Notes: generated by a model from the letters alone, not told the origin. 55,084 nucleotides of DNA from Bacillota bacterium (GCA_021797825.1 JAJZZA010000016.1:1-55084), one strand, 5' to 3'; counted from the stretch's first letter, positions 25,240 through 34,759 are shown. Made by a program: numbers and translations.

Positions 25240-26445
25240 TTACGCCTCCAATAACGAGCGCATACGGGTTAAACCTTGCTCAAGCTTCGCCATCGAGGTG
25301 GCATAGGACATCCGGAAGTAGTTGGGGACGCCAAAACCCGAACCGGGCACCACAGCCACCCCGCTTTGCTCCAACCAGGCCAATCCCAAATCGTCGGCGT
25401 TGCGAATCTCCCGTCCTGCCAGCGTGCGTCCCACCACGCCCGCCATGTCGACCCATAAGTAAAATGCCCCGTCGGGAGCGTCAACCGCAAGTCCGGGTAT
25501 CCGGCGAATCTGCTCCACCGCGTACTGCCGGCGGCGATCAAACTCCTGGCGCATCTCCTCCACCGCTTGCTGCGGACCCGCCAGAGCCGCTGCCGCCGCC
25601 GCTTGCGCAATCGAGGTCGGATTGGAGGTAGACTGCGACTGCAGGTTGGCCATGGCCTGGATCACCGGGGCAGGCCCCGCCGCGTAGCCAATCCGCCACC
25701 CGGTCATCGCATAGCTCTTCGATACCCCGCTGATCACGATCGTCCGTTCGCGCATGCCGGGATAGCGGGCGATGGACACCTGCTGGGCGCCGCCATACAC
25801 CAACCGGCCATAGATTTCGTCCGACAACACGAACAGGTCGTGGTCCACGGCAAAAGCCGCAATTTCCTGCAGCGCCAACGGCGGGATCACCGCGCCGGAG
25901 GGATTGCAGGGGGAATTCAGGATAAGGCCGCGGGTGGCCGGGGTCACCACGCGTTCCAAGTCGTCGCGCCGCAACTGGTGTCTTTGTGCCGGAGCCGTCG
26001 CCACCCGCTCGACCCGTCCCCCGGCCAAGAGAATTTGTTCCGGATACGTCACCCAATAGGGAACCGGCACCAACACCCCATCGCCCGGCGACACCAGGGC
26101 CATGATCGCATTGTAGAGCGAATGCTTGGCTCCCACCGAAACCAAAATCTCGTTGGGCTGGTACGTAAGACCCGTGTCCAGCAACAAACGATCCGCCACC
26201 GCCGCCTTCAGCGCCACCGTCCCGCCCACTGCGGTGTAGCGGGTTTGACCGCCTTCAATGGCCTTGACACCCGCCTGCCGAATGTGCGCCGGGGTGTCGA
26301 AATCCGGCTCGCCGGCGGTAAAATTCACCACATCCTGCCCTGCCGCAATCAACGCCTTGGTTTTCGCATCCAGCGCCAAGGTGGGCGACGGACTCAATTG
26401 CGCCGCCCGCTCGGCCAGCGTGATTCCCATTGCTTTCGATGACAT
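25240..26445 (-). CDS. aspC: Class I pyridoxal-phosphate aminotransferase, aspartate aminotransferase type
   Basis: From ATG 26445 the protein has 401 residues. It shows NFTAGEPDFDTPAHI near the N terminus, the substrate-site NSPCNPSGAV, LSDEIYGRLVY, and the cofactor lysine in SGVSKSYAMTGWRIGY. The arginine in NYFRMSYATS binds the substrate carboxylate. This matches the subgroup Ib aspartate/prephenate aminotransferases. The start is fixed by AGGAGG six bases upstream (26452-26457); an ATG two codons earlier overlaps that site. A supply of aspartate or other amino acids would fit next to murD, but the link is only positional. Confidence 0.92.
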   Translation of the reverse strand: MSSKAMGITLAERAAQLSPSPTLALDAKTKALIAAGQDVVNFTAGEPDFDTPAHIRQAGVKAIEGGQTRYTAVGGTVALKAAVADRLLLDTGLTYQPNEILVSVGAKHSLYNAIMALVSPGDGVLVPVPYWVTYPEQILLAGGRVERVATAPAQRHQLRRDDLERVVTPATRGLILNSPCNPSGAVIPPLALQEIAAFAVDHDLFVLSDEIYGRLVYGGAQQVSIARYPGMRERTIVISGVSKSYAMTGWRIGYAAGPAPVIQAMANLQSQSTSNPTSIAQAAAAAALAGPQQAVEEMRQEFDRRRQYAVEQIRRIPGLAVDAPDGAFYLWVDMAGVVGRTLAGREIRNADDLGLAWLEQSGVAVVPGSGFGVPNYFRMSYATSMAKLEQGLTRMRSLLEA

Positions 26446-26474
26446 CCTCATCCTCCTGTGGGTTGGTGCAAATC

Positions 26475-27215
26475 TTACGACCCAGCGGGCGACCGGTCGA
26501 ACAAACGGTCGGCCCACAAGTCCTCCAACAACTGTTTAAGCCGTTCGGTGACCAAGGCGATAATCTGCTCGCCCTTCTCGCGGGTGCCGCCGCGGCCGTC
26601 TCCCGTGGTGGCGTGCCGCAGGTGCCGGGACGCAAGCCCGGTATCCTTGATCCGGTAGCGGGGCACCAACGGATTAAACGAGGCGTCCTCCATTTGCACC
26701 CACGAGCCGGCCATGGCCAGCATCACGGAGGTCTCATCTTCGCCGGCGTGACCCTGACCGGCAACCACGCGTAAGATGTCCTCCCGGTAATCGAGCCACC
26801 AATTGACCAACACCACCCGAGCCCCGTGTTCCGCCATATCTTCCATCGCGGTGGTCAAGGGCCCGATGTTGCCGCCATGACCATTCAGGATCACCACGTT
26901 GGCCATGCCCCAACCCGCCGCGGCCTGGCCCACGGCGGCCACGTAGCGGCCAAAGACCTCCCCGGGGATCGAGAGCGTGCCCGGCCATTCCGCCAGGTCC
27001 CAGGTGTGGCCGTAGGGAATCGCCGGCATTACCAGCAGACGCTCGGGATAGAGCGCTTCGACCCGTTGCGCAAACTGTGCGGGGGCAATGTTGTCGGTGC
27101 CCAGCGGGCAATGCTGACCATGCGCCTCCACACTGCCCGTGGGCAATATCGCCGTATCCACGTGGCCTAAGACCTGCTCACGAAACGCCTTAGTGGTCAA
27201 CCGTTCCCAAAACAC
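26475..27215 (-). CDS. Creatininase family metal-dependent amidohydrolase
   Basis: The 246-residue protein contains the family's metal and active-site motifs: PTGSVEAHGQHCPLGTDN near residue 26, NGHGGNIGP near residue 111, and HAGEDETSVML near residue 155. Members hydrolyse creatinine or act on ring-opened pyrimidine, pterin and deazaflavin intermediates. The motifs do not decide which. GTG 27215 follows a G-rich AAGGGGGG site. It is 29 bases upstream of the aminotransferase start and shares its strand, so it is probably in the same transcript. Confidence 0.88.
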   Translation of the reverse strand: MFWERLTTKAFREQVLGHVDTAILPTGSVEAHGQHCPLGTDNIAPAQFAQRVEALYPERLLVMPAIPYGHTWDLAEWPGTLSIPGEVFGRYVAAVGQAAAGWGMANVVILNGHGGNIGPLTTAMEDMAEHGARVVLVNWWLDYREDILRVVAGQGHAGEDETSVMLAMAGSWVQMEDASFNPLVPRYRIKDTGLASRHLRHATTGDGRGGTREKGEQIIALVTERLKQLLEDLWADRLFDRSPAGS

Positions 27216-27243
27216 CCAGGCCCCCCCTTAGACGCGCCGTGCA

Positions 27244-27486
27244 CTACCGCTCACCGCCATTTTCACCCGGCCCCCGCCTGCGATGGCGCGTCATCCAGCC
27301 TCCAATGCGCCCGGCCTCGGCCGCTGTCAGTCCACCCCAGCCCACTGCCGAAACCTTTTCCCAAAGACCCAGGGCTTGGGCCGCCTGGGTCTTGCAACGC
27401 AGGCGCTCTTGCTCGGTCGCGGGCCCAGCCTGCTTCTGACCGAGTGTTTGCCATTTTAGTTTACCAGGCGCAGCCCGTTTTGACAT
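27244..27486 (-). CDS. Alpha/beta-type small acid-soluble spore protein
   Basis: The 80-residue basic protein ends with VGWGGLTAAEAGRIGGWMTR, the C-terminal DNA-binding signature of alpha/beta SASPs (G..LT...G.IGG.M.R). It is preceded by a helix, KTQAAQALGLWEKV, that matches the first conserved segment. SASPs coat and protect spore DNA in the forespore. ATG 27486 is chosen because GGAGGAG lies seven bases upstream; the frame is also open to 27516. It heads the minus-strand run of housekeeping genes, an unexpected place, so it may have its own sporulation promoter. Confidence 0.8.
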   Translation of the reverse strand: MSKRAAPGKLKWQTLGQKQAGPATEQERLRCKTQAAQALGLWEKVSAVGWGGLTAAEAGRIGGWMTRHRRRGPGENGGER

Positions 27487-27984
27487 CTTGTTCTCCTCCG
27501 TTTCGCGCTTTCCCACAAGCTTTCCCCCGTCGCCCGGTTCCTATCGGAGGCATGGATTTGCCGGGCGCAGGTCTGCCAGCAGTTCCCTAAGGCACGGGAA
27601 CAGGTCGAAGCTGAAGAGAGCCGCTTCTGCCATCAGCCGTCCCGCTCCCTGCCGCCGAGGGTTTTAGGCCTCGTCGGGGTCCGAATGCTTCTGGTAGCAC
27701 TTGCTGGGATCGCCACCGGATTGACGCCCCACTGGCTTTGCCGAACCGTGAGCCTCCGCTAGGGCGGCAGCGGCCGGTGCAGCCGGTGAGGACCGGAACC
27801 CGGCAGGTGGGCGGCCGCCACGACGGTCTGCTGCAGACGCCCCCATGGACAGCCGTTTACAGATGCCGCGTCAGGCGCAAGCGCCACCCGACCTCTGATC
27901 GGCGGCCCACAACGTGACAAGCCCGGGCCTCCGCATCCGCCATGGTCAGTCGCGCGCGGACGCGGGCGGCAAATCGCCGCCGGG
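27487..27984 (-). other. Gene-free stretch upstream of the spore protein gene
   Basis: About 500 bases between the cation exchanger and the spore protein gene. No supported reading frame, terminator or RNA was found. A start-less plus frame (27481-27762) reads partly protein-like but has no family match. Confidence 0.4.
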
Positions 27985-28968
27985 TCAGTTGCCCGCCAGC
28001 AGCAGAGCAATAAACAGCACATAAAACAGACCCGGGGTCATGAGATCGGCAAAGCGCAACTGCCCGCGACGGGAGCGCAGGTAGCTGAAGAGAGCTGCAG
28101 TCCAAGCCAACATGGCGGTGGCGAGCTCCCAGGGCGTAAACCGCCAAGTGGTCATGACCACTCCAATCGCCGGCACCAGACTGGCTTGAAAGGCCATGGC
28201 GCCGGTGACGTTGCCCACCGCGAGGGCGTCCTGATGCCGTCTCAGCCAGATCACGCTGTTCAACACCTCCGGCAGTTCGGTGGCCACCGGGGTGATGATG
28301 ACCGAAAGCAGAAATCCCGACAAGTGGACGCTTTGCGCCACCTGACCGAGGGCCATGACAAAAAATCTGGCGCCGACGATGAGCCCGAACAGCGCCATCC
28401 CTACCTGCGTGACCACGGCCCAGGCGGGAGCATTGGCCCCCCGATACAAATGGAGCGCCTGTTCCGGCGCCCGCGCCTCGGGATCCTGGCCGAAATGGCG
28501 GAGCAAGGCGGCGGCATGCCACAGATACCCCAACACCAAAATCCCCGCCACCACGGGATGCCAAACGCCCGGGACAAATCCCGCCAGAACCGCTAAACCG
28601 AAGGCAAATAGAAAAAACCTCAAGTCACCGCTCATGGCCGGAACTCCGACCGTCAAACCCTGACGTCTTCTCCCGCTCCACCACAGGCCCAGGCCAATCA
28701 CCCAAAAGCCCAGGGTCGCCAGCATAAAAGGCGCGCCTAAAATGGCCCCCAAACCAATCGCCTCGCGATTTCCCCGCGAACCGAACACGATCGCGACGAT
28801 GGGGACCAATGTCTCCGGCAGCGCGGTGCCCAGGGCCGCCAAAAGCGAGCCCACCGCGCCTTCACCCAGACCCAGCCGGTAACCCAGCCACTCCACGCCA
28901 TTGGTGAAATAGTCGGCCGACAGGACGATCAAAATCATGCCGCCGACCAGGATTGCCATGAAGGACAT
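27985..28968 (-). CDS. Sodium/calcium exchanger family membrane protein
   Basis: From ATG 28968 the protein has 327 residues and about ten membrane helices. The two alpha repeats of the CaCA superfamily are visible: GSLLAALGTALPETLVPIVA near residue 40 and SVIITPVATELPEVLNSVIW near residue 232. In each, the acidic residue of the PE pair binds the cation. Ion specificity cannot be read from the sequence. The frame opens at 29079, inside the trmL gene, but ATG 28968 has AGGGGGAAGG upstream and begins the first helix. It lies 43 bases downstream of trmL. Confidence 0.85.
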   Translation of the reverse strand: MSFMAILVGGMILIVLSADYFTNGVEWLGYRLGLGEGAVGSLLAALGTALPETLVPIVAIVFGSRGNREAIGLGAILGAPFMLATLGFWVIGLGLWWSGRRRQGLTVGVPAMSGDLRFFLFAFGLAVLAGFVPGVWHPVVAGILVLGYLWHAAALLRHFGQDPEARAPEQALHLYRGANAPAWAVVTQVGMALFGLIVGARFFVMALGQVAQSVHLSGFLLSVIITPVATELPEVLNSVIWLRRHQDALAVGNVTGAMAFQASLVPAIGVVMTTWRFTPWELATAMLAWTAALFSYLRSRRGQLRFADLMTPGLFYVLFIALLLAGN

Positions 28969-29011
28969 GTCCCTTCCCCCTAAGGAGAGTATATGGACAG
29001 TCGGTCGTTTA

Positions 29012-29479
29012 TCATTCCGGCCGGAATCCCGCAAACGACATTTGCCGCAACCCCTCGTAGACGGCGATCGCAACCGCATTCGCCAGGTTAAGCGAGCGCA
29101 CCTCCCGATGCATGGGAATCTGCCGCCAGCGGTCGGGATAGCCGTTCAGCAACCAGTCGGGCAACCCGGACGATTCACGGCCAAACACCAAGACATCGTC
29201 CGCGCTGTAGGCCGCCCGGTCATAGCGGAGACCTCCGCGGGAAGTAAACAGATGAAGACGCTCGGGCTGCCGCAACGCCTGCGGAAATTCGGTCCAGGAC
29301 GGGTGAATTCTGACCTCGACCAGATGCCAGTAGTCCACCCCCGCCCGCTTCACGTCCCGATCCGACACCGAAAACCCGAGCGGTTCGACCAAATGGAGGA
29401 TGGAACCGGTGGCGGCGCAAGTTCGGGCGATGTTGCCGGTGTTGGGGGGAATCTCCGGTTCGACTAACACGACGTGCAT
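29012..29479 (-). CDS. trmL: tRNA (cytidine(34)-2'-O)-methyltransferase
   Basis: The 155-residue SPOUT methyltransferase matches TrmL in full length. EPEIPPNTGNIARTCAATG at the N terminus is the conserved substrate motif. The trefoil-knot S-adenosylmethionine site is formed by VFGRESSGLP, then IPMHREVRSLNLANAVAI. TrmL methylates the wobble ribose of two leucine tRNAs. ATG 29479 follows GGAGGGA about ten bases upstream. Confidence 0.94.
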   Translation of the reverse strand: MHVVLVEPEIPPNTGNIARTCAATGSILHLVEPLGFSVSDRDVKRAGVDYWHLVEVRIHPSWTEFPQALRQPERLHLFTSRGGLRYDRAAYSADDVLVFGRESSGLPDWLLNGYPDRWRQIPMHREVRSLNLANAVAIAVYEGLRQMSFAGFRPE

Positions 29480-29707
29480 GCCATAAAATCCCTCCTGCGG
29501 GGGCCGCGTTCCCGCATAGACACCCTTTATGCGCGGGACCGGCCCCGCCTTGCCGTCCTTATCCCGGAGACGCCGTTTCCCTCTGACACATCAGGCGCCA
29601 ATGCGCCTCCCCAGGTATGGCAGTCCGGGTCGGCCCGCGTTTCGCGTCAGGGCCAGACCGTAGCCTAACGTGGGGACGGCCGGCAGCGGCCGGCGCGTTA
29701 TAGCCGA

Positions 29708-30550
29708 TTAAGCGCCTTTGCCAACTTCCTGATGCAGCCCGGCCAAGAGCCGGCGCGCAACCGGGCCCGCCCCGTGACCCACGACCTGATCGTCGATGCG
29801 CGTGACCGGCATCACTTCGGTCAACGTGCCGCACAGGAAGACTTCGTCTGCCCGTTTCATCTCCTCCGGCGAAAAAGGCAACAGGGAGACGGGGATATGA
29901 TAGGCTTGGGCCAGTTTCAGCACCACTTCGCGCGTAATTCCGGGCAGAATGTAATTGCTGACCGGTGCCGTGCGCAAAACCCCGTCCCGCACCATGAAGA
30001 CATTGGCCGAGGTAGCTTCGGTAACCATGCCGTCGCGGACAAAAATTGCGTCGAACGCGCCGGCCTCCAGCGCCCGGCCCTTGGCCAGCACATTGGGCAG
30101 CAGCCCGATCGTCTTAATCCACACCTTGGCCCAGCGGTCATCTGGAACCGTCACCACCGATACCCCGTCGGCCACCATCGCGGCGGGGAACGGCGTAACC
30201 GGCCGGATCCACATCAACACCGTTGGCGCGAGCACTCCCGGCGCGGGAGGGGCGTGACTCCGTCGCTGGACTCCGCGCGTCACCTCCACATAGAGCGCGC
30301 CATCCGGATCCGGAAAGGACGCCAACAGGCGGTCTGCCGCTTGCCGCAGTTGCGCGGTGGACACCCCGCCGATCCCGATCGCCGCCAGGCTGCGTTCTAG
30401 CCGCGCCATATGGCCATCCCAGGCAAACAGACGGCCGCCATAAACATGCACCACTTCGTAGACGCCGTCGCCAAACAAAAATCCCCGATCGTCGATGCCA
30501 ATCGCGGCCTGCGATTCTTCCACAAACTGCCCGTTTAAATAGACCTCCAT
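29708..30550 (-). CDS. dat: D-amino acid aminotransferase (class IV)
   Basis: The 280-residue class IV pyridoxal enzyme shows GDGVYEVVHVYGGRLF near residue 28, EVTRGVQRRSHAPP near residue 88, the cofactor lysine in WIKTIGLLPNVLAK, and FVRDGMVTEATSANVFMV. The RxxxH arrangement and LLPNVLAK favour the D-alanine transaminase branch over branched-chain or aminodeoxychorismate enzymes. It would make D-glutamate or D-alanine for peptidoglycan, linking to murD elsewhere in the window. ATG 30550 follows GCGAGGCGGAG. Confidence 0.88.
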   Translation of the reverse strand: MEVYLNGQFVEESQAAIGIDDRGFLFGDGVYEVVHVYGGRLFAWDGHMARLERSLAAIGIGGVSTAQLRQAADRLLASFPDPDGALYVEVTRGVQRRSHAPPAPGVLAPTVLMWIRPVTPFPAAMVADGVSVVTVPDDRWAKVWIKTIGLLPNVLAKGRALEAGAFDAIFVRDGMVTEATSANVFMVRDGVLRTAPVSNYILPGITREVVLKLAQAYHIPVSLLPFSPEEMKRADEVFLCGTLTEVMPVTRIDDQVVGHGAGPVARRLLAGLHQEVGKGA

Positions 30551-30985
30551 GCTCCGCCTCGCTTTGCGCCATGTCGTGATAAAAAGCGTGATGCCCTCCC
30601 GGGTGCCGCCAAACCCCTGCTAACGATCTGCGGACCATTGTCACGCTCCCCGCACATCGTTCATCCCTGACAAACAGGCCGATCACGCCTTCGCCATTAG
30701 GCGTAGGCCGCTGGCTGCGATGGTCGCCAGGTCCCTGCTGCGGGGTCGCATGGAATGCATTGGCTCCCGAAAAATCGGACAGGTTGGCAATTGTCTGCCA
30801 CCTTCGCGGGGCACCTAAAATCGATCCGGTCATCACCCTAAGACCTTGACAGGTTCCGCCCATTGCACACCAAGCACCGCTGCGGGCAATCCGTCAGGAG
30901 CGGTTGGGCACACCCCGGGCGAGTCCGGCTCTTCCGGCTCCCCCGCCTCCGACCGTTCCCGCACGGCCATGAAGCGCCGGGCCGG
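30551..30985 (-). other. Gene-free stretch between pyk and dat
   Basis: About 435 bases downstream of pyk. A frame running from 30863 into dat exists, but it is out of frame with dat and lacks a family match. No T-box, terminator or RNA gene could be recognised. Confidence 0.4.
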
Positions 30986-32725
30986 TCACACCGATACCCG
31001 TCCCCTGTATACGACGCCGCGAATCGGATCGACGGTGACGACTTCTCCCGGAGTCAATTTCCGGCACGCCTCCAAAGCCCCGACCACAGCCGGAATCCCC
31101 AACGTTAGGGCAGCCACCGCCACATCCGAGGTCAGGCCGGCCTGCTCGGTCACCACCGCTTGCGCTCCCTCCAAGGTCGGCACCGCCGCGGGATCCAAAT
31201 AGGGCAAGACCAAGACGTAGGGCCCCACCGGCACGTCAACCGGTTCCCCCTCGGTCCAACACACCACCTTGCCAAAGGCCACCATGCCGTTGCCCAACCC
31301 TTGCCCGGTCACAACCGGACCACGCACGGTCTCAATCCGCAACAAATTGGTGGTGCCCGGCGTACCCGGGGGAAATCCGGCCGTAACCACCACCACATCT
31401 TCGTTGCCGACCAAACCGGCCTGGCGCGCGGTCTCGATGGCTTCCCCCACCAGACTGTCCGGATGGGCCGGTCTTGCCATCAGCAGCGTGGTGACACCCC
31501 ACACCAGCGCCAAACGGCGCACCACTTTTTGATGCGGAGACAACGCGACAATGGGGACCATCGGTCGACTGCGGCTGACCATTTGCGCCGTGTAACCTGA
31601 TTCGGTAATCGAGAGGATGGCGCGCGCCCCCAGATTTTCCCCGATTTCGGCCGAAGCGCGGCTGACCGCGTCGGCAATGCGGGTGGTGTTCCATTCGATC
31701 CGGTGCAGATACCGGGGCCGATGGTCGGCATTTTCGGCAACCCGCGCCATGACCCGCACCGCTTCTTCCGGGTATTCCCCGGTCGCCGTCTCCGCCGACA
31801 GCATCACCGCATCGCTTCCGTCCCAAATTGCATTGGCCACATCTGAGGTTTCCGCCCGGGTGGGCCGCGACGCCGTCACCATGGACTCCAGCATCTGGGT
31901 GGCGGTTATGACGGGCAACCCACGCTGATTGGAACGCTGAATAATCTCCTTTTGCAGCCAAGGGACGTCTTCCGCCGGCATTTCGACCCCCAAATCGCCG
32001 CGGGCCACCATCACCCCATCGGCCACCGTCAGAATGTCTTCCAAACGGTCGACCGCCGAGCGATCCTCAATTTTGGCAATCAGCAGGAGGCTGCCGCCGT
32101 TCTCCTCGACAAAGCGGCGCACGGCAATCACATCGTCGGCGCTATGCACGAACGAAGCGGCCAAAAAGTCAACATCCTCCTCGATTCCCATGCGAATCGC
32201 CTCTTGATCGGCGGCATCCAGGGGATTCAACGGCCACAGCGTACCGGGGCAATTAATTTTCTTGCGGCTCTTCAGCACACCGCCCACAACCATTTCCAGC
32301 TCAATCCGGTCCGGGTTGGCGGTCAAGCAACGTGCCACCAGATTGCCATCGTCGATCAAAAGCTCGGTTTGCGGCTTGATCCATTCAAACAAGCCCGGCC
32401 AGGTCACTGTCACTGCCGTCACGGCTGGCTGCGGCTCCGGGGAATTGCGCACCAGGTTAAGCCGGTCACCCGGTTCGAGGCGGAACGGCACCGGCACATC
32501 GCCAATCCGAACTTCTGGTCCGCGCGTGTCGAGCATGATGCCGACTTCACGGCCAAGCCGGCTGGATGCCTCCCGAATGCGGCGAATCCGGTCGCGGTGG
32601 ATATCCACCGACCCATGCGACAGGTTGAGGCGGGCCACATCCATCCCGGCCTGCATCAAGCCCATAAGACCGACAACCGTTTCACAGGCCGGTCCAATTG
32701 TGGCAACAATTTTGGTTCGACGCAT
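30986..32725 (-). CDS. pyk: Pyruvate kinase with C-terminal PEP-utilising domain
   Basis: The 579-residue enzyme has the full pyruvate kinase barrel. It begins RRTKIVATIGPA, carries LNLSHGS, the catalytic lysine segment LLIAKIEDRSAVDRL, the metal site MVARGDLGVEMP, and VITATQMLESM. After the normal end near residue 470 it continues with about 105 residues, including VVTEQAGLTSDVAVAALTLGIPAVVGA. This is the phosphohistidine-type domain seen in Bacillus and clostridial enzymes. ATG 32725 shares one base with the stop of the small upstream gene. Confidence 0.95.
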   Translation of the reverse strand: MRRTKIVATIGPACETVVGLMGLMQAGMDVARLNLSHGSVDIHRDRIRRIREASSRLGREVGIMLDTRGPEVRIGDVPVPFRLEPGDRLNLVRNSPEPQPAVTAVTVTWPGLFEWIKPQTELLIDDGNLVARCLTANPDRIELEMVVGGVLKSRKKINCPGTLWPLNPLDAADQEAIRMGIEEDVDFLAASFVHSADDVIAVRRFVEENGGSLLLIAKIEDRSAVDRLEDILTVADGVMVARGDLGVEMPAEDVPWLQKEIIQRSNQRGLPVITATQMLESMVTASRPTRAETSDVANAIWDGSDAVMLSAETATGEYPEEAVRVMARVAENADHRPRYLHRIEWNTTRIADAVSRASAEIGENLGARAILSITESGYTAQMVSRSRPMVPIVALSPHQKVVRRLALVWGVTTLLMARPAHPDSLVGEAIETARQAGLVGNEDVVVVTAGFPPGTPGTTNLLRIETVRGPVVTGQGLGNGMVAFGKVVCWTEGEPVDVPVGPYVLVLPYLDPAAVPTLEGAQAVVTEQAGLTSDVAVAALTLGIPAVVGALEACRKLTPGEVVTVDPIRGVVYRGRVSV

Positions 32726-32928
32726 CAGCGCAACCGCCCTAGGTGCTCAGTCAATATTTCGTGGGCCTCCTCCGCTTCCCCTTCAGGGACTTGAATCTCA
32801 ATACTGCCCCGGCCGTTATCGTCCAACTCGACGGTTCGCAAGTTGACCAAAAGACCTTCCGCTGAGAGGACTTTGCGGATCTTTTCCGCCATGGCCATGG
32901 TCGGCGCAATATAGACCACCGTCCACAT
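32725..32928 (-). CDS. Small DUF2007-like protein coupled to pyruvate kinase
   Basis: From ATG 32928 the product has 67 residues (WTVVYIAPTMAMAEKIRKVLSAEGLL...EEAHEILTEHL). The pattern is strand-helix-strand-helix, as in small putative signal-transducing DUF2007 proteins that bind or sense ligands. Its function is unknown. Similar proteins are seen beside glycolytic genes in clostridia. The stop and the pyk start share a base (TGATG), so the two are coupled. AGGGGCGAG precedes the start. Confidence 0.7.
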   Translation of the reverse strand: MWTVVYIAPTMAMAEKIRKVLSAEGLLVNLRTVELDDNGRGSIEIQVPEGEAEEAHEILTEHLGRLR

Positions 32929-33036
32929 GGGTCTCGCCCCTTTCAACACGTCTGGCCGTACTCACCCATAGTTATGGATCGCCCGTCTATTTTCCTGCTT
33001 CCCCACCAAAAGAATACCAATTTCGCCAAAGAGTTT

Positions 33037-34536
33037 TTAAAACTCCAGGGGAATATCGATTTTGGGTTTTTCGTTAGCCTCCGTTCCCGTTTTAAGATAG
33101 GACAGCACGGCCGCCAGAAACCCGAGGGCCGCCACCAGCAACAGCGGGTAGCGAATGCTAAAAATCCACGGGCCGGGGGCGCGGCTACCGATACCGCCTC
33201 CCGCCGCCCGCAGCAAAGCCACCATGAACGTACTGGAAAACGCGGTGCCCAGGGCCATTCCGAGCGAACGCGCCATATTCAGGATGCCGCCTCCCACGCC
33301 GAGACGCTCCGGAGGCAGCGCTCCCATGACCGAACTGTTGTTGGGCGGGGTAAATATGCCCAGTCCCACCCCGACCAAGAACAGCGCGGCGATCATGACC
33401 ACCAGGTTGGAATGGTGGGCCAGCATGAGCGCAATGACCAGCGTGCCGGCGCCGCTTAACAGCATCCCCAATGTCGTCAGGAACCGGCTCCCGTACCGGT
33501 CGGCCAATCCTCCGGCTTGCGGCGCCACCACGGTCATGCCCACCGGCACCGCGGTCAACAGCAGTCCAACCACCGCCGACTGATAGCCGTTGACCCGTTC
33601 AAAGAAGAACGGCATCAAAAAGAGTACGCCGAACATGACCAGATACGACAACAGTCCGGTGAAATTGCCCAAGGAAAACACTTTAATCCGGAACAGGTTG
33701 AGATCGACCAGCGGGGCGCGAAACGACTTTTCGCGCAGCAGAAAACCCGCCAACAGCACAGCGCTGGCAAAGAACAGCCCGAGAATCCGGCCTGACCGCC
33801 ATCCCCACTGGGTGCCTTCGGTCAAGGCCATCATCAAAAAGACCAGAAACGGCGTGAATAACAGCGCGCCGCCCCAGTCGAACGTCGTTTTCTGTTTGGT
33901 CAAGCGGTCCCGTGGAAGGATCATGGCGGCCATCAAGGTGCCGATAATGCCGACCGGAACGTTGACGTAAAATATGGCCCGCCACCCGAAGAGACCGATC
34001 AGCGCTCCGCCCACCGCCGGGCCCACCGACAATCCAATCGCCTGCGCAGACCCTTGAAAACCAATGGCGCGGCCGCGCACGCTGGCTGGCACCGTAGCCG
34101 TGATAATGGCAACCGAGTTGGCTTGCAGCATCGCCGCGCCAGCGGCTTGAAACACCCGGGCGACAATCAGAAACATCAAGTCGGGCGCCGCGCCGCAGGC
34201 CGCAGACCCGATGATGAACACCAGGAATCCAAAAGTATAGAGCGGCCGGCGGCCCATCATGTCCGCCAGCCGCCCAAACAACGTCAACAATGTGGTCAAC
34301 GTCAGCAGATATGAAATCAGCACCCACCCGACGACGCTGGCATTCGCTCGAAAAGAGACCGTCAAATCGGGAAGCGCCACATTAACGATACTGGCATCGA
34401 GGGCCGCCATGAAGGCTCCGATGCACACCGTTCCGACCACAAACCATATATAATTGGGACGCGTGGTAAACCGCGTCGACGGCAATGATTCCCACCAACC
34501 GCGAAACCCCTGGGCTCGCGCAGCATCGCTCGACAT
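33037..34536 (-). CDS. MFS multidrug transporter, EmrB/QacA (14-helix) type
   Basis: From ATG 34536 the protein has 499 residues and about 14 membrane helices. Motif D1 (ALDASIVNVALPDL) lies near residue 44, motif A (GRLADMMGRRP) near residue 88, and GPAVGGALIGLFGWRAIFYVN resembles motif C of the drug:H+ antiporters. The start is chosen because GGAGG lies eight bases upstream; an ATG two codons earlier overlaps it. It is divergent from the NFACT gene. The likely role is proton-driven export of drugs or other compounds. The substrate is unknown. Confidence 0.9.
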   Translation of the reverse strand: MSSDAARAQGFRGWWESLPSTRFTTRPNYIWFVVGTVCIGAFMAALDASIVNVALPDLTVSFRANASVVGWVLISYLLTLTTLLTLFGRLADMMGRRPLYTFGFLVFIIGSAACGAAPDLMFLIVARVFQAAGAAMLQANSVAIITATVPASVRGRAIGFQGSAQAIGLSVGPAVGGALIGLFGWRAIFYVNVPVGIIGTLMAAMILPRDRLTKQKTTFDWGGALLFTPFLVFLMMALTEGTQWGWRSGRILGLFFASAVLLAGFLLREKSFRAPLVDLNLFRIKVFSLGNFTGLLSYLVMFGVLFLMPFFFERVNGYQSAVVGLLLTAVPVGMTVVAPQAGGLADRYGSRFLTTLGMLLSGAGTLVIALMLAHHSNLVVMIAALFLVGVGLGIFTPPNNSSVMGALPPERLGVGGGILNMARSLGMALGTAFSSTFMVALLRAAGGGIGSRAPGPWIFSIRYPLLLVAALGFLAAVLSYLKTGTEANEKPKIDIPLEF

Positions 34537-34723
34537 TAACATCCCTCCGACGTCACGCATCCCGAACCGCGCCAGGCCAACGCGAAGAATCCGGAAAAAC
34601 AAGACGGCCCGCGCGGGCAGGTCATCGCTATTCCCCGGTAGTATCCCGCCGCCATTATCCCACCATCCGGCCGAGAAATCCACGATTGTGCTTTCAGTCT
34701 TTTTGTTGGGCGATGCCGTTGAT

Positions 34724-34729
34724 TATAAT
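34724..34729 (+). promoter_or_regulatory. -10 element of the NFACT gene
   Basis: A perfect TATAAT stands 30 bases before the ATG at 34760. Upstream, TTTTGT at 34701 is a poor -35 with a 17-base spacer. GAGAGGGGA at 34741-34749 is the ribosome site. Confidence 0.5.
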
Positions 34730-34759
34730 GAAGGGGTTGGGAGAGGGGAACGACCTGCC

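Noticed and set aside
27481-27762. Plus-strand start-less open frame with ICRAQVCQQFPKAREQVEAE
   Set aside because: It lacks a start and family match. Its 5' edge just reaches the spore protein gene on the other strand.
30138-30863. Minus-strand 241-codon frame covering the pyk-dat gap
   Set aside because: More than half lies out of frame within dat, and the sequence there is typical of a shadow frame.
33030-33045. GAGTTTT/AAAACTC palindrome at the MFS stop as a terminator
   Set aside because: The stem is AT-rich and short, with no following T run on the transcribed strand.
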